DNA of 64,000 nucleotides from Ashinkailepas kermadecensis (GCA_034440615.1 JAOTOM010004838.1:372001-436000); one strand, 5' to 3'. Shown: positions 49,401-58,920, numbered from the stretch's first letter. The notes: generated from the sequence alone by a model not told the origin. Made by a program: numbers and translations.

Positions 49401-52400
49401 CGGTCAGGCATGACCCACTCTGACCTAACCCGACCCGGTCTGGCAGGAGTCTCTGCTGGTGTGCGGCGACGAGAGCGGTCAGGCATGACCCACTCTGACC
49501 TAACCCGACCCGGTCTGGCAGGAGTCTCTGCTGGTGTGCGGCGACGAGAGCGGTCAGGCATGACCCACTCTGACCTAACCCGACCCGGTCTGGCAGGAGT
49601 CTCTGCTGGTGTGCGGCGACGAGAGCGGTCAGGCATGACCCACTCTGACCTAACCCGACCCGGTCTGGCAGGAGTCTCTGCTGGTGTGCGGTGACGAGAG
49701 CGGTCAGGCATGACCCACTCTGACCTAACCCGACCCGGTCTGGCAGGAGTCTCTGCTGGTGTGCGGCGACGAGAGCGGTCAGGCATGACCCACTCTGACC
49801 TAACCCGACCCGGTCTGGCAGGAGTCTCTGCTGGTGTGCGGTGACGAGAGCGGTCAGGCGGCAGTGTTGGACGTCCGGAGCGGTGATGGCGGCGGTGGCA
49901 GCGTCACCTGGCAGGCGCACGACACGAGACTGCGGGCGGCGGCGGCCTGCCGCACATCGGACCACCTGGTCTGGCTCGTCATGGCCGCCAGTGACGGCTG
50001 GATCAAAATCTGGCAGGCACAGGTGAGGCTGGATTGAAATCTAGCTCGCATAGGCAAGGCTGAGTGAGGGCTGGTAGACACAGGTAAGGCATAATCGAAG
50101 TATGGTAGACGAGGGTGAGGCCGGATCAACATCTGGCAGGCGCTAATAAGACGGGGTCAGTACTTGGCTGGCCTCGGCCTGCCAGGCCGTTATAAGGTTG
50201 GATTAAGGCACGTTTCGGCAAGGCTGGGGTTGATTGAATGTCTGAATGCTGGATATGAACGATGGCCGAAGCGTAGCGCGTGGGTAGGCTGATTGATATC
50301 TCGGAGGTGCAGATATTCATGGAGCAAATGGCGTTCAAGGTGTAGGTGGCCTGGAGTAAAGGGTAGCATCTGTGAGAAATGGCAGCCGATGTTCAGGGTG
50401 TTGGTGGCTCAGAGTAAAGGGTGGTATCTGTGAGAAGTGGCAACCAAGGTTCAGGGTGTTGGTGGCCCAGAGTAAAGGGTGGTATCCGTGAGAAGTGGCA
50501 GCCAAGGTTCAGGGTGTTGTTGGCCCAGAGTAAAGGGTGGTATTTGTGAGAAGTGGCAACCAAGGTTCAGGGTGTTGGTGGCCCAGAGTAAAGGGTGGTA
50601 TCTGTGAGAAGTGGCAACCAAGGTTCAGGGTGTTGGTGGCCCAGAGTAAAGGGTGGTATCTGTGAGAAGTGGCAACCAAGGTTCAGGGTGTTGGTGGCCC
50701 AGAGTAAAGGGTGGTATCTGTGAGAAGTGGCAACCAAGGTTCAGGGTGTTGGTGGCCCAGAGTAAAGGGTGGTATCCGTGAAAAATGGCAGCCGAAGGTC
50801 GGGATCGTTTCAGTTGTCCGTTCTTTGTCCTTGCTTTTACCATGGTGCAAGCTTTCCATCCAAGGTTTTCCAGGTATTGGTGGAAACTCATATCACTATC
50901 TATTAATTATGTTGATTATATGAAGGAAATTTTGACTCTAATGCAAGATTGTGATGCATACATAGGCACAGAAAGTTGTCCAGTGTGAAGATTAGATGCA
51001 AAGCTTTGGCGCATACAGCTGTGCACGAAGCTTCACAGCACATCTAGCCATGAGGCGTGAGATTAGTGCATGATTTATTTCAGTCAATACTGCAGACAAA
51101 ATCATTTCTGTCTAGTTTACATATGCCTTTGCAATTTGATGATAAATAAGCAATCACAAGTTATATTTTCGATCACAAATATCATGCTACTGGTGAAATT
51201 ATTTTTATTTTTTCAGGTGAAATTATCTCTGAATAATATATTTAATAAGTTATATCTAGATCTCGGCTTTTTTCAGGTGAAATTATTACGTAACATCAAA
51301 TCAATATCACATTCTCCAGCCATAATATAATGGTGGCTTTACTAGGCGATCTCTGAGAAAATCCTAGCCTGGAGTAGCAAAATAACCGTTCATTACGGTT
51401 CATTCCTTGGCTTCTTCCTCGCTTCACGTCACGCCGGCAGCCCCGCGGAGTCGCCAGCCGTGGCCGCACCGCCCGTAGGGTCCATATGACCCACCCGCGC
51501 AAGGTTGTTTATTATTTTGGTTGCTTCGTTTTCCAGGGTATACTTCATGGTGGGGAGAGGGCCGCCCCACAGTCGCCGCATTGACCCCATGACTGTCAGG
51601 GCGGCCTGGGCTTGACCCCATGACCCCATGACTGTTACTTTAATTCCGTTAATTATCTAATTCAACTCATCTCAAAACCAGAGTATCATGCCTTTCATAT
51701 GGCCTTGTGTATGGTAGGCATCGGTATGATGGCTGCTACAATTGCTGCTTTGGTTGCCTGAGGAGGCGTCTGTGAGTCTGCGTGAGTTTCTAGCTGGCTC
51801 TCATTGGTCAAGGAGCGCTGGTGTTAACTGGAGTGGAACAGTTGGAGCTGATATCCCGCTATGACACCACGTGTCGCCTGACATGCGTCATGCTTCACGT
51901 GCCTCCCTTCACACAGGTGTCTGCAGGAGCGGAACAGCCGGAACTGATAGCCAGCTATGACACCACGTGTCGTCTGACCTGCGTCACCCTTCACGTGCCG
52001 CCCGACAAGCGTTGGCCACCCGCCGAGGGGAGCGGTGGTCAGACCGACCACGTGACCGTGTCGGCTGATGTGGCCGCTGGCGACGCTCCCGATATCGAGC
52101 AGGAATCAGATGTTGGCGAGCACAGTACGCCGGAGAATGGGGAGCAGAGCGCGAGCTCATCGGAGGAGGAGCCGGATAACGATGAGGAGGTGTCAGGGGC
52201 AGTGGTATCGACGCCACAACCGTCGGTTAAACGGAAAAGGTCACGCAGCATTAAAGGAAAGGCTTCCAAAGGTGCAAAGGTGGTGAAGAAAAGCCAGGCG
52301 GTCAAGACTGGTGGATCTCCTGTTAAAGCGAGGGAGATGGCAAAAGGGAAGATAGCTGTTCCAGAGAAGAAAGTATTGAAAATGAAGGTTCCGAAAGAGG

Positions 52401-52522
52401 CTCCGACGAAAAAGAAGAGCACGAAGAAATCACACAAAGCGTTGGCGGCGTCACACAAAGCTGGCGTTGGAACATTTCCAGCTGTGAAGCGAAGGAAGGG
52501 CACCAACAGGGAAAAATTGTAA
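40381..52522 (+). CDS. PAK1IP1: PAK1IP1/MAK11-like WD40 protein, six coding exons
   Basis: Exons 40381-40482, 46928-47090, 47500-47748, 48489-48634, 49822-50022 and 51917-52522 join in consistent phase (0,1,1,0,0) to 488 residues; introns are GT-AG. The order of motifs follows PAK1IP1: GTYEEFVVGY at the N-terminus, SGAADEIVKLYNM, GTITCLQFHG, HLLSGSEDG, ALSVHPTGRLAITAGRD, LLTWDLMRGR, EFVLWSPDG, VCGDESG, AASDGWIKIW, and RLTCVTLHVPP. The tail (about residue 345 on) is acidic (SSSEEEPDNDEE) and then Lys-rich with a KRKRSR nuclear signal. The family forms a WD40 propeller, is nucleolar, acts in 60S ribosome assembly, and in vertebrates binds and inhibits PAK1. Exons are GC-rich in AT-richer introns. 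ATG 40390 or, with exon 2 alone, ATG 46889 are alternative starts. Confidence 0.88.
40786..43000 (+). pseudogene. Jockey/R1-type LINE: 5' region and ORF1 (CCHC gag-like), truncated in ORF2
   Basis: Inserted in intron 1, same strand. The 5' region (40786-41330) matches the relic at 23.7 kb. ORF1 runs in pieces: about 41340-41570 (FGTVVVCDRLGDGDIKVGF), a frameshift near 41555, then 41556-42269 with NCSRGIITCYDL and three zinc knuckles (CFACHRYGHTSRHC; CLRCASSEHSVGAC; CPNCKGDHSARDRVC), then a Pro/Thr-rich tail in other frames to 42916. After the stop, about 20 codons ending LRKKRS (42920-42985) look like the opening of the endonuclease ORF2, and then similarity stops. ORF1 binds element RNA; ORF2 with its catalytic domains is absent. 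Broken, non-autonomous copy. Confidence 0.82.
43001..44144. other. Intron 1 of WD40 gene, no other gene seen
   Basis: Mixed sequence, frames of up to 108 codons without domains. Confidence 0.4.
44145..44640 (-). repeat. Inverted repeat, left member (partner 46118-46615), with coding-like segment
   Basis: The reverse complement matches 46118-46615 throughout at about 75-80% by eye. A 69-codon minus-strand frame (44145-44354) has a counterpart in the other copy in the same register, sharing I-S-T-x-Q, C-R-x-F, D-V-D-x-V-F-x-K-W, I-P-P and T-N-N-L-S. A protein-coding ancestor is likely. I do not recognise the family. Confidence 0.75.
44641..46117. other. Spacer between the inverted repeats; hAT MITE-like end at 44872
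   Basis: 'gcagggttggtaagatgctgg' type start near 44872 resembles the MITE at 6464, but no matching right end is seen. On the minus strand 45930-46110 is an open GC-rich segment of about 60 codons, without a recognisable domain. Confidence 0.4.
46118..46615 (+). repeat. Inverted repeat, right member (partner 44145-44640)
   Basis: See the left member. In this copy the shared frame is interrupted by a stop (within D-V-D-stop-V-F-R-K-W near 46550), so at least this copy is non-coding. It ends about 310 bp before exon 2 of the WD40 gene. Confidence 0.75.
46928..47090 (+). CDS. PAK1IP1: WD40 gene exon 2
   Basis: Acceptor 'ctcacggcgaccag' ends at 46927. Encodes VHQFEQTF-ADHSHSASVRAV and SGAADEIVKLYNM (first complete WD40 blade). 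It ends GAA-G before GTGGGG (47091), phase 1. The acceptor is only moderately pyrimidine-rich; an acceptor at 46936 is an alternative in the same frame. Confidence 0.82.
47500..47748 (+). CDS. PAK1IP1: WD40 gene exon 3
   Basis: Strong acceptor 'ggttttttttcag' ending at 47499. Completes the Gly of G-TITCLQF, then two WD40 blades (SGSEDGRVAVV; GRDRKLLTWDL). Donor GTCCGT at 47749 is non-ideal but gives correct phase and conserved continuity. Confidence 0.85.
47749..48488 (+). other. Intron 3 of the WD40 gene
   Basis: No element recognised. A small 'ggcgcgcagtagcgcgcc' hairpin lies near 48061-48080. Confidence 0.6.
48489..48634 (+). CDS. PAK1IP1: WD40 gene exon 4
   Basis: Acceptor 'gtgtcgacag' ends at 48488. 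Encodes AAEFVLWSPDG through RLADKINCAVYLS. Donor GTAAGA at 48635, phase 0. Confidence 0.85.
49079..49860 (+). repeat. Tandem array of exon-5 splice acceptors, 75-bp unit
   Basis: Eleven units, each with an intron end ('acccggtctggcag' or variant) plus the first 35-38 bases of exon 5. Exon-start positions are 49079, 49147, 49226, 49299, 49372, 49447, 49522, 49597, 49672, 49747 and 49822. The first four are diverged and 68-79 bp apart; the last seven are 75 bp apart and almost identical. In each of the decoy copies from 49372 to 49747 the exon frame closes after 13 codons with GCA-TGA. A T variant (gcggtgacg) is shared only by units 49672 and 49822, pointing to copying of a two-unit block. Confidence 0.95.
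49822..50022 (+). CDS. PAK1IP1: WD40 gene exon 5 (start lies in a tandem array)
   Basis: Acceptor 'acccggtctggcag' ends at 49821. Encodes ESLLVCGDESGQAAVLDVR through AASDGWIKIWQAQ; donor GTGAGG at 50023. The first 38 coding bases and the acceptor are the last unit of the upstream array. Only this copy stays open, because the others read GCA-TGA where this one reads GCG-GCA. Confidence 0.88.
50345..50795 (+). repeat. Minisatellite in intron 5, 58-bp unit
   Basis: About 7.7 copies of a unit containing 'gtggcccagagtaaagggtg' and 'agaagtggcaaccaaggttc'. Central copies are nearly identical. Confidence 0.95.
50796..51793 (+). other. Rest of intron 5
   Basis: AT-rich. The words 'tttttcaggtgaaattatct' (51208) and 'ttttttcaggtgaaattatt' (51267) form a 59-bp direct repeat of an acceptor-like sequence. 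No coding exon seen. Confidence 0.5.
51821..52012 (+). repeat. In-frame 96-bp tandem duplication at the start of exon 6
   Basis: 51821-51916 and 51917-52012 are two copies, 96 bp (32 codons) apart. Both encode GVEQ/GAEQ-x-ELI, Y-DTTCRLTCV and LHVPP. The second copy starts at the used acceptor. Confidence 0.92.
51917..52522 (+). CDS. PAK1IP1: WD40 gene exon 6 (last blade and Lys-rich tail)
   Basis: Acceptor 'ctcccttcacacag' ends at 51916. Encodes the closing strand (RLTCVTLHVPP) and the acidic/basic tail to TAA at 52520-52522. An upstream acceptor 'gagtttctag' ending at 51793 is also in phase 0 and would add 41 residues, 32 of them from a duplicated copy of the exon's own start. Confidence 0.85.
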   Translation: MSAGAEQPELIASYDTTCRLTCVTLHVPPDKRWPPAEGSGGQTDHVTVSADVAAGDAPDIEQESDVGEHSTPENGEQSASSSEEEPDNDEEVSGAVVSTPQPSVKRKRSRSIKGKASKGAKVVKKSQAVKTGGSPVKAREMAKGKIAVPEKKVLKMKVPKEAPTKKKSTKKSHKALAASHKAGVGTFPAVKRRKGTNREKL

Positions 52523-52532
52523 GTAGTTGAGA

Positions 52533-52538
52533 AATAAA
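52533..52538 (+). terminator. Poly(A) signal AATAAA of the WD40 gene
   Basis: AATAAA 10 bp after the stop codon, followed by GT/T-rich sequence ('tttgaatggtgtg'). Confidence 0.75.
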
Positions 52539-52590
52539 TGTTACATTTTCCAACTTGTCTTTGAATGGTGTGCAAACGATCAGTTTTTGG

Positions 52591-52800
52591 CTATGCTGAT
52601 AAAACACTACTCTGATTTGCCGTGATCAGAGTACGACGGGACGGGTTGTTTAGGTGTCCGGTCCGGATGACGATCCGGGCCGTCGAGTTTCCACGACCGA
52701 GTCGAATCAGGCGTTCGTGGATCTCTCCCAGGTGTCGGTAAGCAGGTTGTTTGAGACAATATGGAACGCACTGGGAGGGGCTTTGGGTGAGCGAGGGCAA
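52591..52800 (-). CDS. Candidate last exon of a convergent gene
   Basis: The minus strand has an open, codon-like segment reading YRHLGEIHERLIRLGRG and then TARIVIRTGHLNNPSRRTLI, ending at a TAG at 52591. Its composition (R/L/I-rich with a regular helical pattern) and GC content resemble the WD40 gene's exons. I do not recognise the family, find no clear acceptor (one possibility is an AG near 52737), and see no AATAAA on this strand close by. It could also be chance openness. Confidence 0.3.
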   Translation of the reverse strand: MPSLTQSPSQCVPYCLKQPAYRHLGEIHERLIRLGRGNSTARIVIRTGHLNNPSRRTLITANQSSVLSA

Positions 52801-54379
52801 GATAGCTACGAGGCTTCACTCATGTAGGCGCAGAATTGACCCCATAACGGGACAGGTAACTTGCTGACCAACCGTATCTGCACTATCTAACAGCCCCGAA
52901 GACATGCGCCTCGCTGCGTCAGACTCGCGGAAGTGCAGGAATTTTATAATCAAGCATGGAATATGGGGGATTATGGGAAATTTGGCAAAATGCATCCAAA
53001 TTTGAGATGCGTGTTCGATATTTGGCAAAAAAGTCCCATTGCGGAAACGGCATGGCCCCGTTAATTTATGCACACGTGCATTAAAAAACAACCCTCGAGC
53101 CTACATTCGTTCCAATCTTACCGAAGACGGTCGTATATGCCCAATAGTCTACGTGCCCACTTAATGCATCATGCAAAACTAGCATACGTACCACGCTGTG
53201 TCACGGTTCATAATCATAATCGGTGGACGGCGGGGGTTTCTGTGACTCAAATACGAATCGGCATGTGGAAGTACATTCGTTTAAGGGATGCGCAACAGGC
53301 GAGTTTCCGGAAGAAAATTGATCCTACAAGCCTTGGCTTTACTCAATGAAAAGGGCTGGCCTGCCTGAAAGCGCTGAACCGGTATTCACTGGAGAAACTT
53401 GTTAACTGAGTCGGTTCATGACGTTTTGCACAATTCTCAGTGCAGGGATTGTACACCCCACTCCGTAACGTTTCTAAACGGAGAGTGCAAACATGAAACA
53501 AAGCCTGCGTGCTGCACGCGATGAAATATTTCCATTGGGCTCACTGTTTATAATTCGGGTCGCTGGTTGACCTCCCAGATCGTCTCAATGCTCATTTTTC
53601 GCCAAACAAAATCGGGAATTTTTGTGTTCAGTCGTTTCCGGTGTAAAACCAGTAGTCTCACATGTGCGTACAATGCCCAGAATGCCATTTATCAGTATCC
53701 TTGGGTACTGACCATGTGAGATGTTGCATTTAGATCCATAGGTCAAGGGTCGCATGAGATCCATGGTTGACGCCATTTCGAAAGCTTCCGAAATAATGTT
53801 CGATAACATTATTTGCTAATATCTAGGATACAAGCGGACACAAAGTTCAACATCAGCGTCAGAACTATCCCCTAAGTGACTGACTACTTGGTGTTGCCAT
53901 GCAAAACTAATATTTCTATTTACTTTGTGATTGTGACACATTGCTGATATTTGTTCTCTGAATTTGATGAGGGCACTAAGTTACTTTTTTTTAAATAGGC
54001 AAGTGCTGCTCAGTACATCAGAGTACAACAGGCCTTCTTCATTGATGGAAACGCCTATTTTGTTCTGCCGAGGAAACTCGAGTAATGTTCACTATTTAGT
54101 GTTCAGGTTACGACGGTACATGAACCAGATGTGATTGAATCACATGTTGACAACACCAATAATTATACGAAGCCTCCAACCGTGCTATGTAGTAGGCCTC
54201 GTGGGAGGCGTGTGGAACCTAAACTCCTACAAACCAGCACACAGTTTTTCCTACGAACCCATTTGATGTCTTTACTCTGTCACATATCCTGGATGTTAAG
54301 TCGGCCGATGTTTGCTCTAAGATCGAACGCAGGTGCTCAGTATGTGTTCCGTCCCTGGTCATAGTCCATAATCGGTTCG
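52801..54379. other. No gene recognised
   Basis: Mixed sequence with short frames (up to 93 codons), no domains and no clear element ends. Confidence 0.4.
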
Positions 54380-54840
54380 AGCGTGCTGGAAACTGACCAA
54401 GCTATGCTCTGACTTGGCTGGGGACATGAGAAACTGACCAAGCCATACTCTGACTTGGCTGGGGACATGAGAAACTGACCAAGCCATACTCTGACTCGGC
54501 TGGGGACATGAGAAACTGACCAAGCCATACTCTGACTCGACTGGGGACATGAGAAACTGACCAAGCCATACTCTGACTCGACTGGGGACATGAGAAACTG
54601 ACCAAGCCATACTCTGACTCGACTGGGGACATGAGAAACTGACCAAGCCATACTCTGACTTGGCTGGGGACATGAGAAACTGACCAAGCCATACTCTGAC
54701 TTGGCTGGGGACATGAGAAACTGACCAAGCCATACTCTGACTTGGCTGGGGACATGAGAAACTGACCAAGCCATACTCTGACTCGGCTGGGGACATGAGA
54801 AGCTGACCAAGCCATGCTACGACTCGGCTGAGGATATGCG
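54380..54840. repeat. Minisatellite, 41-bp unit
   Basis: About 11 copies of 'ctgaccaagccatactctga' plus 'cttggctggggacatgagaaa'. Inner copies differ by ttgg/tcgg/tcga variants. The 123-bp (3 x 41) pattern opens three minus frames of up to 164 codons, which are artefacts. Confidence 0.97.
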
Positions 54841-54867
54841 TCGTATTGGACAACTTCGCATTTGTAG

Positions 54868-54965
54868 AACTAAAGGTGGATCAAGCGGTGTAGCTTTGTA
54901 TGCTTTTGGGAGGGCACTTGCCCCCAAATGTTGGCGTTGCCCCCACCCCCCAATATATTCGACTT
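54868..54965. mobile_element. Element end shared with 58385-58500
   Basis: 'tttgtatgcttttgggaggg' followed by 'cacttgcccccaaatgtt'. A diverged copy begins at about 58403. Probably the end of a dispersed DNA element; boundaries not determined. Confidence 0.4.
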
Positions 54966-55100
54966 TAGCATGGAATCCTGTACGGTATGCGCTCCAATCA
55001 ATTTGGGTCCGCCCATTGCTTTGATGGATTGTGCCCTCACAATATTTTTTTAGAAACTTACATCTGTGGGTGGGTGATGTAATACACGTGTATTCAACTA

Positions 55101-56473
55101 CAGGGTGTCTCAAAATAGATGGAACCCATTAACATGATAATAATGTATTATTCAGACAAGAAACTCCAACAAAATATTATATTTCATTGGAGCTGATATG
55201 ATAACAATTACATAACTGAAGATTTGACGTCTCTAGGTCAAATGATATATTTATTAGAGCACATGTTCTAAATGACCGCCATCGCGCCTCAGACACATTT
55301 GAAGCCGACGAGCGAAGTTGTCAATCACCTTGACACACTCTTCCTTCATGATAACACGAATCTTCTGAGTGATGGCCACTTTCAGTTCAGCAATGGATTG
55401 AGGACGATTCTCATACACGTGGTCCTTCAAGAACCCCCAGAGGTAAAAATATGGGGGGGGGGTCAGATCACGTGAATGCGCAGACCACTCGGGTTCGCGG
55501 CGCCTGCTGATCAGCCGGCCAGGGAATCGCTGGTCCAGCCACTCCATCGTGACGTTGGCTGTATGTGGAGTTGCCCCATCTTGTTGGAACCATTGCACAT
55601 CTCGATTCACGCCACGAGGTGTCCCAAATCCCCTCCAGAACTTGTTGAGCATCACAATGTACCGCTCGTTTGTGACAGTGACTGCCTCCTTGTCCGTGTC
55701 TTCAAACCAGAACGGTCAGATTATGCCATGTTTTGAGATGGCCACCCAGGCCTTACATTTCACAGCGTGCAATGGTCTCTGAAGCACGTCCTCCGGGACT
55801 TGTGTGCCCCGGAACACACTGTTCTTGCTATTGACATGCCCACAGAGCAAGAAGTGTATTTCGTCGCTAAACCAAAGATCATTAAGAAAGTCAGGATCCC
55901 TTCGATCTTGTTCTCGAACCACCGGCACATCACAACACGTTTTGCTATGTCAGCTGGTGTGAGTTTATGCTTGATCTGGATTTTGTATGGGTACAGATGA
56001 AAATCCTTGATCAGGATTATTTGCACTGACGCATGTGAAAGATCCAGCTCTTGGCTACGTCTTCGGATGGACTTTTTTCGGGCTCCTTGCGACAGAAGCT
56101 CTCACCGCATCCACATTGTCAGGAGATCTTGCAGTCAGCTTCCTGCCCGAACTGGGTGTTCCTGCCTTCTCGTTGAGGTTGTTTACTGATCCAGTGGCCT
56201 TAAATTTTTACCCAACGATATATTTGTTTTTTGGGGGGATAGTTGTTGAAGTTGAACTTTCTGCGAAATCTTGCTTGCACCGTTTTGAATGACTTCGTCT
56301 CCAAATAAGTAGTGACGCAAAATATGTTTTCCTCCGTTGGCCAAGGCATTTTGATTAATAATTATTGGTTGTTATTGTCTCCTCTCTTCAAATTTGAAAA
56401 CATAGAACACGAACATTAACATTGACAGAGTTATTAGCAGTGGCATGGGTTCCATGTATTTTGAAACACCCTG
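55101..56473 (-). mobile_element. Tc1/mariner-type transposon, full length, inactive
   Basis: TIRs of about 29 bp (left CAGGGTGTCTCAAAATAG..., right the complement, with two mismatches), flanked by TA at 55099-55100 and 56474-56475. The total of 1373 bp contains a single transposase relic on the minus strand. Structure is complete; only the gene is broken. Confidence 0.95.
55254..56349 (-). pseudogene. Mariner-like transposase pseudogene
   Basis: Starts at ATG 56349 (MPWPTEE). Helix-turn-helix region, then KLTPADIAKRVVMCRWFE, the first catalytic Asp in WFSDEIHF, the second in QQDGATPHT, and the third in HSRDLTPP, 36 residues after the second, followed by YLWG. A Tc1/mariner (IS630) DDxD enzyme that cuts and pastes at TA. 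Disruptions: frameshifts in the N-terminal part (one an extra A near 56068), a frameshift near 55905 between MCRWFE and DPDFL, and a Gly codon turned to TGA at about 55716, after SKHGII. Similar transposases are common in arthropods. Confidence 0.93.
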
Positions 56474-56475
56474 TA

Positions 56476-57059
56476 CTTGGCACGACGTCTGAACAAAATC
56501 TCTACTGGTCTCATGTCCCGGAACTCTGCCGATAGAAGTAAACAATGGGATGTCAGTGTTGTCTAGATGATACAGTCACTGACTGATCAGTGATGTAAGG
56601 CAACGGTTGTCAGCCGGCAGTTGATCTTCGATTAACTGTTCTATCCCCGGACGGCAAGGCACAAGTCTGATACGAGCCAAGTCACGGCTGTTCGCGCCGA
56701 CCGCAGTGGCCATAACGTGCGGCATGGGCGGGCCTCCTGGAATTTCCACCGACCAGTGTGAGCAGGTCAGCGCCGTATCGTAACCCTGACCCAGACGCCC
56801 GCGCCACCTCCACTTGGCTGCCGGCCGCCCCCGTCATGACCGTGGTCAGGCGCCACGGCGATCTGCACGTGTCTCCAGCTGGTGCAAGAACCGGGCCGGC
56901 CTCTAGACCACTGGCGACTGGCCGGCCTCGCGTTTCGTGATCTAATTCGCCCATCGATCTCCGATAGGTGGCGGTGACTAATACAGTTCCAATTCCACTG
57001 ACTGGACTGACAATTCCACTCCAGAAACTCCACGACTGCGCTGCGCTGCGGCACTGTAC
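56476..57059. other. No gene recognised
   Basis: GC-rich in its second half. Frames on both strands overlap the following minisatellite and have no domains. Confidence 0.4.
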
Positions 57060-57880
57060 TGGGCTGGTGATTTGGGTCCCACCCATGGTACTGGGGTCGT
57101 GATTTGGGTTCCCCCATGGTACTGGGGTCGTGATTTTGGTTCTTGGGTCCCACCCATGGTACTGGGGTCGTGATTTGGGTTCCCCCATGGTACTGGGGTC
57201 GTGATTTTGGTTCTACCCACGGTACTGGGCTGGTGATTTGGGTTCCGCCCATGGTATTGGGCTGGTTATTTGGGTCCCACCCATGGTATTGGGCTGGTGA
57301 TTTAGGTTCCACCCATGGTACTGGGGTCGTGATTTGGGTTCCACCCATGGTACTTGGCTGGTGATTTGGGTTCCACCCACGGTACTGGGCTGGTTATTTG
57401 GGTTCCACCCACGGTACTTGGGTGGTTAATTAGGTTCCACCCATGGTATTGGGCTGGTGATTTAGGTTCCACCCATGGTATTGGGCTGGTGATTTGGGTT
57501 CTACCAACGGTACTGGGCTGGTGATTTAGGTTCCACCCATGGTATTGGGGTGGTGATTTGGGTTCCACCCACGGTACTGGGCTGGTGATTTGGGTTCTAC
57601 CAACGGTACTGGGCTGGTGATTTAGGTTCCACCCATGGTATTGTGCTGGTGAGTTAGGTTCTACCAACGGTACTGGGCTGGTTATTTGGGTTCCTCCCAT
57701 GGTATTGGGCTGGTGATTTGGGTTCCGCCCACGGTATTAGAAGGGTGATTTGTGTTAGACCCGTGGCATTGGGGTGTTGATTTAGGTTCCAACCATGGTA
57801 CTGGGCTGGTGATTTGGGTTCCACCTATGGTACTGGGCTGGTGATTTGGGTTCCACCCACGGTACTGGGGTGATGATTTA
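57060..57880. repeat. Minisatellite, 32-bp unit, about 26 copies
   Basis: Unit 'actgggctggtgatttgggt' plus 'tccacccatggt', with frequent cat/cac, tact/tatt and ggtt/ggtc variants and some shorter, interrupted units near 57100-57200. Frames here are artefacts. Confidence 0.97.
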
Positions 57881-58527
57881 GGTTAAACATTTATTAGCAA
57901 GGTTTCTGACGGTTCTAACATTAGTACGGTATTATCCGTCAGCGGTGATGGACCTGAGTGCTACCTCATATGGGCGCACCCACGACTGTCGTGAGGGCAC
58001 CGAAGATTTGTCACCAAAGTGCACGGCAAAGCGATTTTGTGTTCGCAAAATTCGCATAAGAGAGCGTAAGCAGCTATAGAAAGGGCCAGCCTTTACCAGT
58101 TGTTTACCAGTTTCTTATAGCGCACCTGTGTGAGGCGGAACAGGGGTACCAACAAAACAGCGAGTATTTCTGAACACATTGAAGCATTTTTGCAGGAGGG
58201 TCCCTCTGCTCTTGTGTGCGCATCTACCCTAGCTAGAGCATAACACAGAGGCATTTTCAAAGCCGGTTTGTTCGGGCACCCTCCCCCCGCCCTTGCGGAA
58301 ATGTAGGCTGTGCCACTGATAACAAGCATGAATTAACCTAAAGCTAGTAGTTAGTGTCTTCTTTCATTTCAGTGTGATTGACATGCATACAGGGGTGTTT
58401 GTTTTGTATGCTTTTGGAGGGGCATGTGCCCCCCCCCATGTTAAATCTTGCCGCCTCCCCAATAGTGCATTTGTCCCCCAATGTGAAATGGAAATGGGCA
58501 TGCACCAAAAAGCATAAAACTACGGGC
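57881..58527. other. Spacer with element ends
   Basis: Contains a right-type end '...ggctgtgccactg' at about 58318 (its complement starts CAGTGGCACAGCC) and, at 58403, the 'tttgtatgcttttggagggg' end shared with 54893. No gene. Confidence 0.4.
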
Positions 58528-58920
58528 TGTGATCGGAGCGGGAGCGCCAATGGCCCAACCAATGGCCCCGCCGATGGCCCCACCGATGGAACCACTGGTG
58601 GCCCCGCCGATGGTCCCACCGATGGCCCCGCCGATGGTCCCACCGATGGTCCCACCGATGGCCCCGCCGATAGTCCCACCGATGGAACCACTGATGGTCC
58701 CGCCGATGGCCCACCCGATGGCCCCGCCGATGGTCCCACCGATGGCCCCGCCGATGGTCCCACCGATGGTCCCACCGATGACCCCGCCGATAGTCCCACC
58801 GATGGAACCACCGATGGCCCCGCCGATGGTCCCACCGATGGTCCCACCGATGACCCCGCCGATAGTCCCACCGATGGAGCCACTGATGGTCCCGCCGATG
58901 GCCCACCCGATGGCCCTGGA
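58528..58920. repeat. 12-bp minisatellite with higher-order structure
   Basis: About 32 copies of 'gatggtcccacc' or 'gatggccccgcc'. Blocks containing 'gatagtcccaccgatggaac' recur three times, showing a longer repeat of several units. Open in five frames as PPMV-, DGPT- or GGTI-type repeats up to 200 codons, none supported as a gene. Confidence 0.95.

Noticed and set aside
49204..49965. 253-codon minus-strand frame and 127-codon plus-strand frame over the 75-bp array
   Set aside because: 75 bp is 25 codons, so any stop-free frame in one unit stays open; the real coding use is only the last unit as exon 5.
52039..52575. 178-codon minus-strand frame
   Set aside because: Antisense of the Lys-rich tail of the WD40 gene.
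54337..54853. Three overlapping minus-strand frames of 137-164 codons
   Set aside because: Product of a 41-bp minisatellite read in all three frames.
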